From: Bacteroidales bacterium
Lineage (GTDB): Bacteria; Bacteroidota; Bacteroidia; Bacteroidales; Muribaculaceae
DNA: 52,445 bases
Direction of reading: 5' to 3'
Assembly (NCBI GenBank): GCA_014800245.1
Contig: JAAVGM010000010.1
Span: 7,249 to 59,693, forward strand
A program made the position numbers and the translations under genes. Positions 16,189 through 25,063 of this stretch are shown piece by piece; within the stretch, counting starts at the first letter, position 1, and each line of letters opens with the position of its first letter. The notes under the pieces were generated by a model. It worked only from the letters and a program-made list of their open reading frames with translations, was not told the DNA's origin and made no database searches.

Positions 16189-17388
16189 TTAACTCATAAA
16201 AGGGATTGCACCATACCGACCGTTAATATAGTCTTTCTCAATGTTTCGGTCATTACGTACCTTATTGCCTGCTTCATCTCGGAATTCAACTAATGAATAA
16301 AGCTCGGTGGAGTCTGTTTTATCCTTTTCAGTAAACCAGATTTGATCCCGGCGCAGATATTGGATATTTAGAAGATTTGTGTCATGAGTGGCAAAAATCA
16401 ACTGGGCACCATTCTTATTGAATTCCTTATCCATAAACATAGATATAATCTTTCTTGTCAAAAACGGGTGTAGTTTTGCATCAAGCTCATCTACAATGAG
16501 AATCTGACCGAGCCTTATTGCATCCACAATCGGTCCTGCAATTTCGATTATCTTCTTTGTGCCTTCCGACTCCATCTTATCTGTCGGAAATTCTTTTTGG
16601 CCCACAACATTTCCGTCGGAATCATAGATATTATGAATAGTCTTGGAATTAACAGAATCTTTTTCGGCAATATCCATACTTACCATAATCCCATCAAATC
16701 CCAGTTGCGTCTGGTTAAATAAATTCATAATATCTTCTTTCCCTGCGTCTTGATAAAAGATTGCTCGCAAGGTCTTTCCAGCATACCCTTTGCCATCCAT
16801 ACCTGACATGTATTCAATATTTGAGAACCAATCAAGGATGGCTTGTGAAACCTTTCCGTTAAGCTGTGCCACCAATGACACAAACAATCGATTTGCAGGA
16901 GTGGCATCCTGCTTCCCAATTCCCTCTGAAAACCTCGTTTTGGAAATCTTGAATTCATTTCCAATTCGGAGGAACAACTCAAATTCACGCTCTCCCACCC
17001 TTTTCTCATAGAGCCATTCAGAAATGATAACCTCTGTGTTATAATCAAAACCATAACGATATTTTGATCCGTTAAGTGTAAACTGAATTTCAAAAGATGT
17101 AGGTTCAGACGAAGATACCAGATCAAGAGAGAACGGCTCTGCATCAAGTCTATCATTGGGATTTAGCTTCACAGAATTGAGTAGGACATCACGCATAGCC
17201 CTTAAGGCTTTCAATACATTACTCTTTCCACTTGAATTAGCTCCATACATCACTGCAACAGGGAGCAATTCCTCTCCACAAGATTTCACAACGGTATCTG
17301 ACAACTCCTGAATTGAAGTGGCCTCCATGCTCAGTGTCATTTCATCTCTGAATGATCTAAAATTCTTAAATGTGAAATTAACTAACAT
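16189..17388 (-). CDS. AAA ATPase of abortive-infection type (AbiLi/RloA-like)
   Basis: 399 residues, SMC-like AAA_15/AAA_21 ATPase. Walker A GANSSGKS at 49-56 follows an N-terminal FKNFRSF strand; Walker B ILIVDELDAKLHPFLT is near 292-306, and the H-loop QLIFATHDTNLL near 329-340. In such pairs the ATPase is thought to sense infection and control the nuclease partner. A TATCTTTG box at 17416-17409 lies 20 bp upstream. The cassette sits exactly between the two duplicated flanks (15361-15428 and 17497-17578), where the other copy of the locus carries a toxin-antitoxin pair. Confidence 0.82.
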   Translation of the reverse strand: MLVNFTFKNFRSFRDEMTLSMEATSIQELSDTVVKSCGEELLPVAVMYGANSSGKSNVLKALRAMRDVLLNSVKLNPNDRLDAEPFSLDLVSSSEPTSFEIQFTLNGSKYRYGFDYNTEVIISEWLYEKRVGEREFELFLRIGNEFKISKTRFSEGIGKQDATPANRLFVSLVAQLNGKVSQAILDWFSNIEYMSGMDGKGYAGKTLRAIFYQDAGKEDIMNLFNQTQLGFDGIMVSMDIAEKDSVNSKTIHNIYDSDGNVVGQKEFPTDKMESEGTKKIIEIAGPIVDAIRLGQILIVDELDAKLHPFLTRKIISMFMDKEFNKNGAQLIFATHDTNLLNIQYLRRDQIWFTEKDKTDSTELYSLVEFRDEAGNKVRNDRNIEKDYINGRYGAIPFMS

Positions 17389-17466
17389 CTCTTATTCTGT
17401 TTTAACCGCAAAGATAACAAAAATTATCATATAGAGTTTATTTTATGAGTAAATTTCTCATGAATT

Positions 17467-17526
17467 TTAATCTAAATTATCCATTAGCGTATTTAAAGCC
17501 AAATTGAATATTTCCTGTTGCTTCAT
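17467..17526 (-). pseudogene. 5' remnant of a duplicated nucleotidyltransferase gene
   Basis: The ATG at 17526 opens MKQQEIFNLAL, identical to the first 11 residues of the protein at 9931-10521, then runs off into NTLMDNLD and stops. The 82-bp match to copy A ends at codon 10, so only a 19-codon stub is left. It lies between the AbiL-like pair and the next nucleotidyltransferase gene. Confidence 0.75.
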
Positions 17527-17578
17527 CGTGATTCTATTTGACAAATACATTTTAACGAAATATCCTAATAAATATTGT
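17497..17578. repeat. 82-bp perfect direct repeat, copy B
   Basis: Identical to 10492-10573 across all 82 bases, same orientation, 7,005 bp apart. Confidence 0.95.
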
Positions 17579-17595
17579 CATCCTAATTAAAGTAA

Positions 17596-18375
17596 TCATG
17601 AAGACATATTGACATATTTCACCATTATCTCATCCAATGATTTCAATCCGGAATTATTCAGCTCTTTTTCGGGTCGGAAATTAGTGAGTTCTTTTTCCCA
17701 ATAGTTATAAAGAGAAAACGCATACTTTTGCAATACGGCATGTACTTCTTGTGTATCATGTTCCTTGCTCTTTGACTTTTTCACAAGTATATCATCTATC
17801 TCTTCAAGCAGCCTTGGATCTGATACCGTTTCATTAACCATCGTTCTGAAATTCACTGGAGGATGAGCACGATGTTTTAAGATGTACTCACACGCCAATA
17901 TACCTCGCAAAAAATATAAAAATTTCTTTAATGTGCATCCATTTCGATGCAAATAACCCTCATCATGCCTTTTCGCAATATTAAAGAAGTGATACATGGC
18001 ATGTATTGGATTATAATACATATCCTGCACCCTTCTTATATCCTGAAGGAATTCCGGATCATACATATAGACAAGATCCGTCAATAACCAATCCGATAAA
18101 TTGGGGTTAGTTTTACTAAGCAATGTAAGTGTTTTGCGCAATTCCCATCCGGAAAGATCAAAAATTCGGTCGTCCGACATATACTCTATTGTATCTGGTT
18201 GCTTTGCAACAGATAGATACCATTCCGGTTGATGGACATAAATAAATCTAACATCATAATCGCTATCTGGAGATGCAAATCCCCAAGCCCGGCTTCCTGA
18301 TTCAACTGCAAGCAAAACTCTCACTCCCTTTTCCCTCTCTATCTCCTTTAATTTATCTAATATCTCCTTTTTCAT
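17596..18375 (-). CDS. Predicted nucleotidyltransferase of the DUF2087-like/RlaP type
   Basis: 259 residues from MKKEILDKLK at 18375; the extension to 18474 crosses a palindrome and is rejected. The core is ESGSRAWGFASPDSDYDVRF, split here as ESGSRAWG (25-32) and PDSDYDVRF (36-44), giving the nucleotidyltransferase GSRAxG and DxDYD signatures of the predicted family PF10127. A C-terminal helical region follows. Substrate unknown. It is unrelated in sequence to the protein at 9931 except for the fold, but both sit next to the duplicated 82-bp repeat, so the neighbourhood may collect such genes. Confidence 0.75.
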   Translation of the reverse strand: MKKEILDKLKEIEREKGVRVLLAVESGSRAWGFASPDSDYDVRFIYVHQPEWYLSVAKQPDTIEYMSDDRIFDLSGWELRKTLTLLSKTNPNLSDWLLTDLVYMYDPEFLQDIRRVQDMYYNPIHAMYHFFNIAKRHDEGYLHRNGCTLKKFLYFLRGILACEYILKHRAHPPVNFRTMVNETVSDPRLLEEIDDILVKKSKSKEHDTQEVHAVLQKYAFSLYNYWEKELTNFRPEKELNNSGLKSLDEIMVKYVNMSS

Positions 18376-18419
18376 ATATGTGTCTTTTCCTAAAACATCC
18401 ACCAAATAACGAGAAAGCA

Positions 18420-18443
18420 ATTTGCAATTCGCGAATTGCAAAT
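18420..18443. promoter_or_regulatory. 24-bp perfect palindrome upstream of a nucleotidyltransferase gene
   Basis: The 24 bases read the same on both strands with no spacer, centred on TTCGCGAA. It lies 45 bp upstream of the start at 18375. A symmetric operator for a dimeric regulator is the likeliest reading. No matching site was seen elsewhere in the window. Confidence 0.55.
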
Positions 18444-18508
18444 AAATTAATAAATTTCTGATTAAACAAATCATTTACCATATTATTTTTACTACTTATC
18501 AAATAAAA

Positions 18509-18539
18509 ACTCCGTAATTCCAATTTGAAATTACGGAGT
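18509..18539 (-). terminator. Hairpin downstream of the DUF4890 gene
   Basis: Arms 18509-18519 and 18529-18539 pair over 11 bp (ACTCCGTAATT / AATTACGGAGT). On the minus strand the hairpin is followed by a T-rich run, consistent with an intrinsic terminator. Confidence 0.75.
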
Positions 18540-18574
18540 AAATTATCAAATGTTTGTAAACTCGAAAAGCGAAA

Positions 18575-18952
18575 TCAACGGTTGGTTCCGCTTCTATGAC
18601 CACCACGGTTACCTCCGCGTTGTCTCTGGCGACTTTCTTCAAGCATCTTGCGATACACCTCTTTCTGCTCGAAAGAAAGAATATTCTCAACGCCCCTGTT
18701 GAGGGAATCCATCTGTGCACGCATCTGCTGTCGATCGCTACGATCAGAGTTCTTCATTTTATTCTCAAACTCACTGAAGAGAACAGTTATTTCTGTAGTC
18801 TGTTCTTCAGAAAGATTCAATTCCTTCTGAAGTTTTTCCACTCTATCTTTTGCTGAGAATTGACGACGCTGACCACGCTGCTGAGGATGTTGTGCAAGCA
18901 ATGAACCTGCAGAAAGCAAAGCAATCATCCCAAGAAGAAGTACCTTTTTCAT
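18575..18952 (-). CDS. Periplasmic DUF4890 (Spy/LTXXQ-like) protein
   Basis: 125 residues with a signal peptide (MKKVLLLGMIALLSAGSLLA-Q). The mature part is a helical, Gln/Arg-rich protein: KLQKELNLSEEQTTEITVLF, seen as two segments, matches the LTxxQ-type repeat, followed by ENILSFEQKEVYRKML. The tail is Arg/Gly-rich (RQRGGNRGGHRSG). Proteins of this kind are periplasmic stress or chaperone-like factors. It has its own downstream terminator and sits apart from its neighbours. Confidence 0.75.
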   Translation of the reverse strand: MKKVLLLGMIALLSAGSLLAQHPQQRGQRRQFSAKDRVEKLQKELNLSEEQTTEITVLFSEFENKMKNSDRSDRQQMRAQMDSLNRGVENILSFEQKEVYRKMLEESRQRQRGGNRGGHRSGTNR

Positions 18953-19031
18953 ATAAATTCTTATTTTTAGTATTTCTTTGACTGCTCAACCAATAAATGG
19001 TTTAAATGCCTATCCTATAGATGGAGCCTCA

Positions 19032-20342
19032 TTATTTCTTGCTTACATAAGGAGCAATCTTCTTTGAGTAATACTCCTTGGCATCCTTCCAACGATAGTA
19101 TGGACCTGTCACGGCTTTGAAAGGAAGTGTGGCCTCCTGCTCATTGAGAAGCACCTTGAATAACACATCGTTTATATCATGGCTTCCCGGCTTGCGATAG
19201 AATACTATCTGGATATTAGCAGCCATCGGTACCACGCGATAGTCGTGCCAACCCTTCTCGCCCAACTCCTCGAAATCATTTATCTCTTCGAACACATTGT
19301 TTAGCTCCATCACCGACGCCAAGGGAAGCACCACAGTGTCATGGCTATAACGAAGATTCACGCTCGGAACATTGGAATTGATTGCCGTATCCACACAAGC
19401 TATGATATCCTGAAGAAGATTCGACTGAACGAAAGGCATGCGGTTATCTGTCAGTTTTGAATTTCCCGCATTAAGAAACCACGCTATGTTGCGCTCCGAC
19501 CATCTTTCACGCGCCTCATCAATTGTGAACACCTCCTCCACAAGCCAAGGCTGATCGGAATGGCTCTGAGTATTTACCAGAACAGAATAAAGGTGGTTGA
19601 AGAGATGATCCCCGATGCTGTCTTTGGCAAATTGCGGATCGTTGAAGAGACGGTTTAGATAAGCACCCTTATTCTTATGTCGGCCATAGAATTTCCACTC
19701 CTCATCCTGCGCTTTCGATCGAGCTTTCCATGCTTCCTCATCATTATGGTTCATATACCACATATCAGCGTTGCTGGCATCGGTCTTAATATTGATAGCC
19801 GGCACCACACTTTGAATTCCGTTCAATCCATTGAACATAGAAAGAATGGAACGGATCACGTTTGTGGCACGCGCATCCAAATTGGTGGAATCAGTGAAGA
19901 TGGTGGGATAATTCTTTGCCATTCGTTTCCCTATCCCTTGATGCTGCAACGCACCATTGTCGGAAAGTTCACCTTCGCGACCATCAGCATCCTTTCTTAT
20001 TTTTCTTACCGTTTCAAGCACTTTCTTGCCCAATGGAGTCAGCTTCCCATTGCGCTCCCCTTTTTCAAGAAGTTCGAGAGATCTGTCATAGTGGTGATAG
20101 CCTATGAGCCAACGGCTACCATGACGACCGGAATGCTCCAAATGGAAAGGAACGTATCCTTTAGGTGCAGGCGTCTGAGCAGGTGGATCCTTGTGAAGCC
20201 AAGGATAGCAATAATAATTACCTCCTGCCTGATGAAAATCGATATCGGCCATTGTCACTTTTTCTGCCGCGGATGCAGGGATGCAACTGCCGGTCATCAT
20301 TCCGGAAAGAAGAAGAGTTTTGAATAACGTGGAAAATTTCAT
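19032..20342 (-). CDS. Histidine-type acid phosphatase, MINPP-like
   Basis: 436 residues with a signal peptide ending ASAA-E near residue 26. The catalytic motif is GRHGSR at 72-77 (nucleophile H74), with a matching SHD at 333-335 supplying the proton donor, as in branch-2 histidine phosphatases. Bacteroidales relatives are secreted inositol-polyphosphate phosphatases (MINPP) that degrade phytate; that substrate is a family-level inference. The gene has its own promoter at 20387-20417 and faces away from the GH2 beta-galactosidase. Confidence 0.82.
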   Translation of the reverse strand: MKFSTLFKTLLLSGMMTGSCIPASAAEKVTMADIDFHQAGGNYYCYPWLHKDPPAQTPAPKGYVPFHLEHSGRHGSRWLIGYHHYDRSLELLEKGERNGKLTPLGKKVLETVRKIRKDADGREGELSDNGALQHQGIGKRMAKNYPTIFTDSTNLDARATNVIRSILSMFNGLNGIQSVVPAINIKTDASNADMWYMNHNDEEAWKARSKAQDEEWKFYGRHKNKGAYLNRLFNDPQFAKDSIGDHLFNHLYSVLVNTQSHSDQPWLVEEVFTIDEARERWSERNIAWFLNAGNSKLTDNRMPFVQSNLLQDIIACVDTAINSNVPSVNLRYSHDTVVLPLASVMELNNVFEEINDFEELGEKGWHDYRVVPMAANIQIVFYRKPGSHDINDVLFKVLLNEQEATLPFKAVTGPYYRWKDAKEYYSKKIAPYVSKK

Positions 20343-20386
20343 TTAATGTTGGTTTAATTTTTAGGTATAGATATTAAATGGATATC

Positions 20387-20417
20387 CAAAATTAATTAAT
20401 TTTTTTCACTTTGCCAA
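20387..20417 (-). promoter_or_regulatory. Promoter of the MINPP-like phosphatase gene
   Basis: On the minus strand, TTG at 20417-20415, a 20-bp spacer and TAATTTTG at 20394-20387; start codon 45 bp beyond. Confidence 0.65.
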
Positions 20418-20486
20418 ACCTGCGAGATATTACACTTCACAAAATAAATTCTTGAAAGATTTAATAGAGATATTGATATTTTTCTT

Positions 20487-20494
20487 TAACTTTG
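20487..20494 (+). promoter_or_regulatory. -7 box of the GH2 beta-galactosidase gene
   Basis: TAACTTTG, 43 bp before the start codon. No TTG at the usual 20-bp distance. Confidence 0.5.
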
Positions 20495-20537
20495 CAGATA
20501 TAAGAAAAATAAAACCATTTACTCAAATCTAACTGAA

Positions 20538-23500
20538 ATGAATTATCTCCCAATGTCTCTTCTGTCCCTAATGGCACTCTATGCCAGTGCTCTTGGGGCG
20601 GAACGAGCCACCGAATTTAATAAAAGCTGGATTGCGGATCAGAATGTGTTGGGCGTAAATAAAGAACCCGGACATGCCACGCTTATCCCCTATGCCACCA
20701 GGTCGAGCCTTGTGGCTGATCCAAGATTCAATACCGCTTGGCTCACTCCTCAGAATGCCATGACCATCGACTTGAACGGAACCTGGAAATTCAAATGGGT
20801 GCCGGGGACAAAGGATGGTCCCGGGGAAAGTGAATTTCAAGATCCTTCTCTTGATGATTCTAAGTGGGATAATATCCGCGTGCCGATGAATTGGGAGACG
20901 CAGCCCGGATATAATCTCCCTACATATAATAATACGGGCTATCCATTCGTCAACGAACCCCCGCGCGCCATGACAGGATATGAAGAGCATGGCATTGTGG
21001 ATCATAACGCCACCGGTTTCTATCGCCGTTCTTTTGATATCCCCAAGGATTGGAAGGACAAGAATGTCTTCATCCATTTCGACGGAGTGTATAGCTGCTG
21101 CGCTGTATGGGTGAATGGTAAGTTTGCCGGATATTCGCAGGGAGCCAACAATGATGCGGAGTTTGACATCACCGACTTCATACACCCCGGTGAAAACCAA
21201 CTTTCGGTGCGTGTTTACAGATGGTGCGACGGTTCTTATCTTGAAGGTCAGGATATGTGGCGCATGAGCGGCATCCATCGTGACGTTTACCTCAAGGCAA
21301 CTCCTCGCACATTTGTGCGCGATCATTATATCACCGTCGATAATCAGAGCAAAGACGCCACTTCCGGCACACTCAATGTGGCTCTTAAGCTCGATAATCG
21401 CAGGAATGAAAACACAACAAAAACTCTGCGTTTGGAATTATTGGATCCCGACGGCAAATTGAAGGCAAAATCTGAAAAGATTGTCAAGATTGAAGGACCG
21501 CAAACGGAAGTGGTTCTCTCCACGGAACATCTCAATAATTTACTTCCCTGGAACGCAGAAAATCCTAATCTTTATAATGTAGTCATCTCTCAGCTCGACG
21601 ATAAGGGGCACGAGGAGATGGTGTTCAATACAAAATATGGGTTTCGCAATATAGCTCTGGTTGATTCGGGCGACAACCACTATTTCACCATCAACGGGAA
21701 ACGACTATTTATTAAAGGAGTCAACACCCATGACTCCCATCCCCAATATGGACGTTATGTGGATGTGGAGACTATGCTTCGCGATATCCAGCTGATGAAG
21801 CAAGCAAATGTAAACACTATCCGCACCAGCCATTATCCTCGCCAACCCAAGATGTATGAGATGATGAATGCATATGGTCTTTACTGTATCGATGAAGCCG
21901 ATCTGGAATGTCATGGCAACAACGACCTCACACGCGACACCACCTGGACCGATGCCTTCGTGGATCGCGATGTGCGTATGGTGCTTCGCGACCGTAACCA
22001 CCCCTCCGTAATTTTCTGGTCGCTTGGCAATGAGAACGGATGGGGCGAAAATATGTCTCACTGCTATGACGCTGTTCGCAATCTCGATCCCCGATTCATT
22101 CATTGCCATGGCGACAAGGCTTCGGATATGTATTCTGAGATGTACACAGGGATAGAAAGTGCAAAGAGATTGAGCAATGGTCGCGACGGTCAACCCTTTA
22201 TTATGTGCGAATATGCCCATGCCATGGGGCAGGCTGTAGGGAATCTGCGCGAATATTGGGATATTATTGAAAATAGCAACGCTATGGTGGGCGGTTGCAT
22301 CTGGGATTGGGTGGACCAGGCCATTTTTGATCCCGTTGCAATCCAGAATGGCACGACTATCTCTTCCGATGGCTTCAGCGGATGGATGGGTGGTTGCGAC
22401 TACGACCCATGGTTTAAGACCCATGATAATAATGACAAGGCTTTCCAAGGGAATTTCTTAAACAATGGTATCATTACCCCCGACCGTAAATGGACAGCAA
22501 AACTTACGGAAGTAAAGAAGGTGTATCAAAATGCCGATTTCATCTCTTTGGAGGATAACAAGGTTACAATACGTAATAAGTATCCTTTCAATAACCTTGG
22601 AGATATGTTTGATCTCACCTATTCTGTTTCGCGTGATGGCGTGGAGATTGAATCAGGCACCACTTCCATAGATATCCCTGCCTTGCAGACAGCCTCCTTA
22701 CAGCTCCCCATCTCTACCACTCCTTCCGATGAAGCTGAATATACAGTGATCACAGGGCTTGTGTTGAAAAATGATACCCCCTGGGCTGATAAGGGTTACC
22801 GACTCGCGGATGAGCAGTTTGTAATCCAACCTCGGATCTCACAGCTCCCCTCTATCTATGCCAAAGGATCTCTTAAGATAAAAGGGAACACTGTCAGCGG
22901 CAAAGATTTCTCTGTCTCCTTTAATGAGAACGGAGCAATGGAAAGCTATATTTACAAGGGACACGAGCTCATCAATGCCGCACCCGAATATAATGATTTC
23001 CGCCGCATCGACAACGACTCGGAGGGGAAACAGGGACTTGATTCTCCCAATGATGGTACAGGAGGATACGACTACGCCGCAACCGGCATTGAGTCGCATC
23101 AAATCACCTCTCCCCTCCGCAAAGGAAAGAACAATGCTTCTATCTCAATGGCAGCAAAGGGAACGAAGAGTGATTACGATGTAACATATACTGTTTATCC
23201 AAACGGCATGGTCGATATGAAGGTTACGTTCGTTCCAAATCGTCGCGGTTTGCGCCGTCTCGGAATGGGCATGCAGTTCGCACCGGGATTTGAGAAAGTG
23301 AATTATTATGCCAAAGGGCCTTGGTCGAACTATAAGGATCGCCAGACAGGGTCTTATCTTGGTCGCTACTCAACAACTATCCGCGATATGGTGGATGAAA
23401 ACACTCATCCCCAGACCTACGGAGATCATCAGGAACTTCGCGATCTCACCTTGATTAATGATAAGGATGGAGTGAATCTGAAGATTCAGACCCAGGGACC

Positions 23501-23747
23501 GGTTGCCTTCAGTCTGTCCAACTTTGATGAGCTGGAATGGAATAAATCAACCCAATACACCAAGCTTCATTGGAGCGATTTGAAGAAATATCCTCAGCTT
23601 TTCGCCCACTTCGACTATTGGCAGCGAGGGATTGGCAATAATAGTTGTGCCGGCGACTGCTGTCTGCCCAAATATGAGACTCCATATCCCGGCAATTATC
23701 AGGGAGCTGAAACACTCACCTACACCCTCCGCTTCATTCCGGAATAA
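20538..23747 (+). CDS. Secreted GH2 beta-galactosidase
   Basis: 1,069 residues, a length typical of LacZ-like GH2 enzymes. A signal peptide (MNYLPMSLLSLMALYASALGA) directs export. Order: jelly-roll sugar-binding domain (GFYRRSFDIP, then FIHFDGVYSCCAVWVNG), immunoglobulin-like domains, TIM barrel, and a C-terminal beta-galactosidase small-chain domain (RLGMGMQF, then YYAKGPWSNYKDR). Acid/base E499 lies in LGNENGWG and nucleophile E558 in CEYAHAMG. It hydrolyses terminal beta-galactosides. An 18-bp tandem repeat covers its stop codon and a strong bidirectional terminator follows. Confidence 0.94.
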   Translation: MNYLPMSLLSLMALYASALGAERATEFNKSWIADQNVLGVNKEPGHATLIPYATRSSLVADPRFNTAWLTPQNAMTIDLNGTWKFKWVPGTKDGPGESEFQDPSLDDSKWDNIRVPMNWETQPGYNLPTYNNTGYPFVNEPPRAMTGYEEHGIVDHNATGFYRRSFDIPKDWKDKNVFIHFDGVYSCCAVWVNGKFAGYSQGANNDAEFDITDFIHPGENQLSVRVYRWCDGSYLEGQDMWRMSGIHRDVYLKATPRTFVRDHYITVDNQSKDATSGTLNVALKLDNRRNENTTKTLRLELLDPDGKLKAKSEKIVKIEGPQTEVVLSTEHLNNLLPWNAENPNLYNVVISQLDDKGHEEMVFNTKYGFRNIALVDSGDNHYFTINGKRLFIKGVNTHDSHPQYGRYVDVETMLRDIQLMKQANVNTIRTSHYPRQPKMYEMMNAYGLYCIDEADLECHGNNDLTRDTTWTDAFVDRDVRMVLRDRNHPSVIFWSLGNENGWGENMSHCYDAVRNLDPRFIHCHGDKASDMYSEMYTGIESAKRLSNGRDGQPFIMCEYAHAMGQAVGNLREYWDIIENSNAMVGGCIWDWVDQAIFDPVAIQNGTTISSDGFSGWMGGCDYDPWFKTHDNNDKAFQGNFLNNGIITPDRKWTAKLTEVKKVYQNADFISLEDNKVTIRNKYPFNNLGDMFDLTYSVSRDGVEIESGTTSIDIPALQTASLQLPISTTPSDEAEYTVITGLVLKNDTPWADKGYRLADEQFVIQPRISQLPSIYAKGSLKIKGNTVSGKDFSVSFNENGAMESYIYKGHELINAAPEYNDFRRIDNDSEGKQGLDSPNDGTGGYDYAATGIESHQITSPLRKGKNNASISMAAKGTKSDYDVTYTVYPNGMVDMKVTFVPNRRGLRRLGMGMQFAPGFEKVNYYAKGPWSNYKDRQTGSYLGRYSTTIRDMVDENTHPQTYGDHQELRDLTLINDKDGVNLKIQTQGPVAFSLSNFDELEWNKSTQYTKLHWSDLKKYPQLFAHFDYWQRGIGNNSCAGDCCLPKYETPYPGNYQGAETLTYTLRFIPE

Positions 23748-23768
23748 GATTTCATTCCGGAATAAGAT
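23733..23768. repeat. 18-bp tandem repeat across the beta-galactosidase stop codon
   Basis: TTCATTCCGGAATAAGAT occurs at 23733-23750 and 23751-23768, perfect. The first unit contains the stop codon TAA (23745-23747). Confidence 0.9.
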
Positions 23769-23784
23769 AGAGAATTAAAAAATT

Positions 23785-23829
23785 ATTTCCGTCCTTTGCC
23801 CGAACAAAACTACGGGAAAGGACGGAAAT
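23785..23829. terminator. Strong bidirectional terminator
   Basis: Arms 23785-23802 and 23813-23829 (TTTCCGTCCTTT / AAAGGACGGAAA core) with A/T-rich sequence on both sides, lying between the convergent beta-galactosidase and TlpA genes. Confidence 0.85.
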
Positions 23830-23855
23830 ATTTTTATTATTCTCTTTGAAGAAAT

Positions 23856-24977
23856 TTATTTCACAAATTCAGCCAATCGGTCATAGAATGAGGGATCCTC
23901 TCCGGTGGTGAGATCCACAAGTTTCCCTTCCGGATTAATGATTGCCTTTGTAGGGAAGCCTTCAATATTGTAGGCAGTGTATAGCTCACGATTCTCGCCA
24001 TTATAGAGATTGAGCCAAGGAAGTTGGTGTTCTTTCACTCCTGCACGCCAATCTGCCTCTGATTCATTGCAGTCAATGCCAATCACCACAATCTTATCGC
24101 CATATTTCTTATATGCCTCCTTCAATGCCGGAAAACCTTTGACACACCATCCGCACCAGCTTCCCCAGAAGTCGAGCACTACCCATTTGCCTTTGAAATC
24201 CGAAAGACTTACCATCTTTCCTGCGAGGTCGGGAAGTGTGAAATCAGGAGCCGTTTTCTTTCCCGATGCCACCTCTGCCTTACGCGCGTCCTCTTCATTC
24301 CTTTCATTGATGGCTTTCTCCACCTCCACATCATATTGCTGAGCGTAGGGATAGAGAATGGATTTCTTAGCTTCGGGGGTCATATTGTCGAAAAGAGGTT
24401 TGAAATCATCCGGGTCAAGCTGCATGATTACAAATGGAACAGCCGGACTTTTCGGATGATTTGCCACAAATTTCTTCACCGCATCATCATATTTCTTCAT
24501 TATGGAGTCGGCCTTCTCCGGCGTCATCGACCCATTTTGCAGCATCGAAGCATATTCTATCTGAATTGGATTAGAGACGGAGGCATATACCGTCAGATCC
24601 TCCATCAATTCAGAACCCTTCACCTGATAGCTCAGAGGATTGAATTTCTCAATTGTAATGTCAAGGTTATCTTCCGGACTTGCATAAAACTCCGGCGACA
24701 TCACGCTCTGCACCGGCGGGACTATCTCATACCTTGCGGGTCCGATGGGATCAAGAGTCATCTTCGCCTCACCATTTTTAACAAGCAAGGTATCATAATA
24801 CACCTTTACATCATCAGCTGTCTTTGCCGTAACATTATTCTCAATTGTGACGTGGCTCACAATAAGCGTATCCACTTTCAGATCCTTAGGGAGATTGATT
24901 GTAACCTCCCCCTTCTTCTCGCTTGAGCATGCAGCCATAAGCATAGCTGTCAATGCCATATAAATCACCTTTCTCAT
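23856..24977 (-). CDS. TlpA-family thiol:disulfide oxidoreductase lipoprotein
   Basis: 373 residues. A lipobox MAAC places the lipidated cysteine at C17. An N-terminal DUF4369-like domain of about 150 residues (YEIVPPV near 84, then a helical linker) is followed by a thioredoxin fold whose active site SWCGWC has C275 and C278 in a CxxC. This layout is common in Bacteroidales periplasmic or outer-membrane redox proteins. The cis-Pro segment GFPTKAI is present near residue 340. A pair of 16-bp direct repeats lies just upstream of the start. Confidence 0.88.
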   Translation of the reverse strand: MRKVIYMALTAMLMAACSSEKKGEVTINLPKDLKVDTLIVSHVTIENNVTAKTADDVKVYYDTLLVKNGEAKMTLDPIGPARYEIVPPVQSVMSPEFYASPEDNLDITIEKFNPLSYQVKGSELMEDLTVYASVSNPIQIEYASMLQNGSMTPEKADSIMKKYDDAVKKFVANHPKSPAVPFVIMQLDPDDFKPLFDNMTPEAKKSILYPYAQQYDVEVEKAINERNEEDARKAEVASGKKTAPDFTLPDLAGKMVSLSDFKGKWVVLDFWGSWCGWCVKGFPALKEAYKKYGDKIVVIGIDCNESEADWRAGVKEHQLPWLNLYNGENRELYTAYNIEGFPTKAIINPEGKLVDLTTGEDPSFYDRLAEFVK

Positions 24978-24981
24978 ATCA

Positions 24982-25018
24982 TTGATTTAGTTATAATTTT
25001 ATTTGATTTAGTTATAAT
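24982..25018. repeat. Pair of 16-bp direct repeats, 21-bp period
   Basis: TTGATTTAGTTATAAT at 24982-24997 and 25003-25018. The 21-bp period is two helical turns, so a protein could bind both on one face. They sit between the tlpA-like start and the GH2 promoter. Confidence 0.75.
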
Positions 25019-25063
25019 CTCTTAACAAGATTTAGCAAACGAATGTTTTGTAGGATATAAGAT

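Noticed and set aside
20568..21326. 252-codon minus-strand frame inside the beta-galactosidase
   Set aside because: Antisense to a GH2 gene with both catalytic residues; long only because of codon bias.
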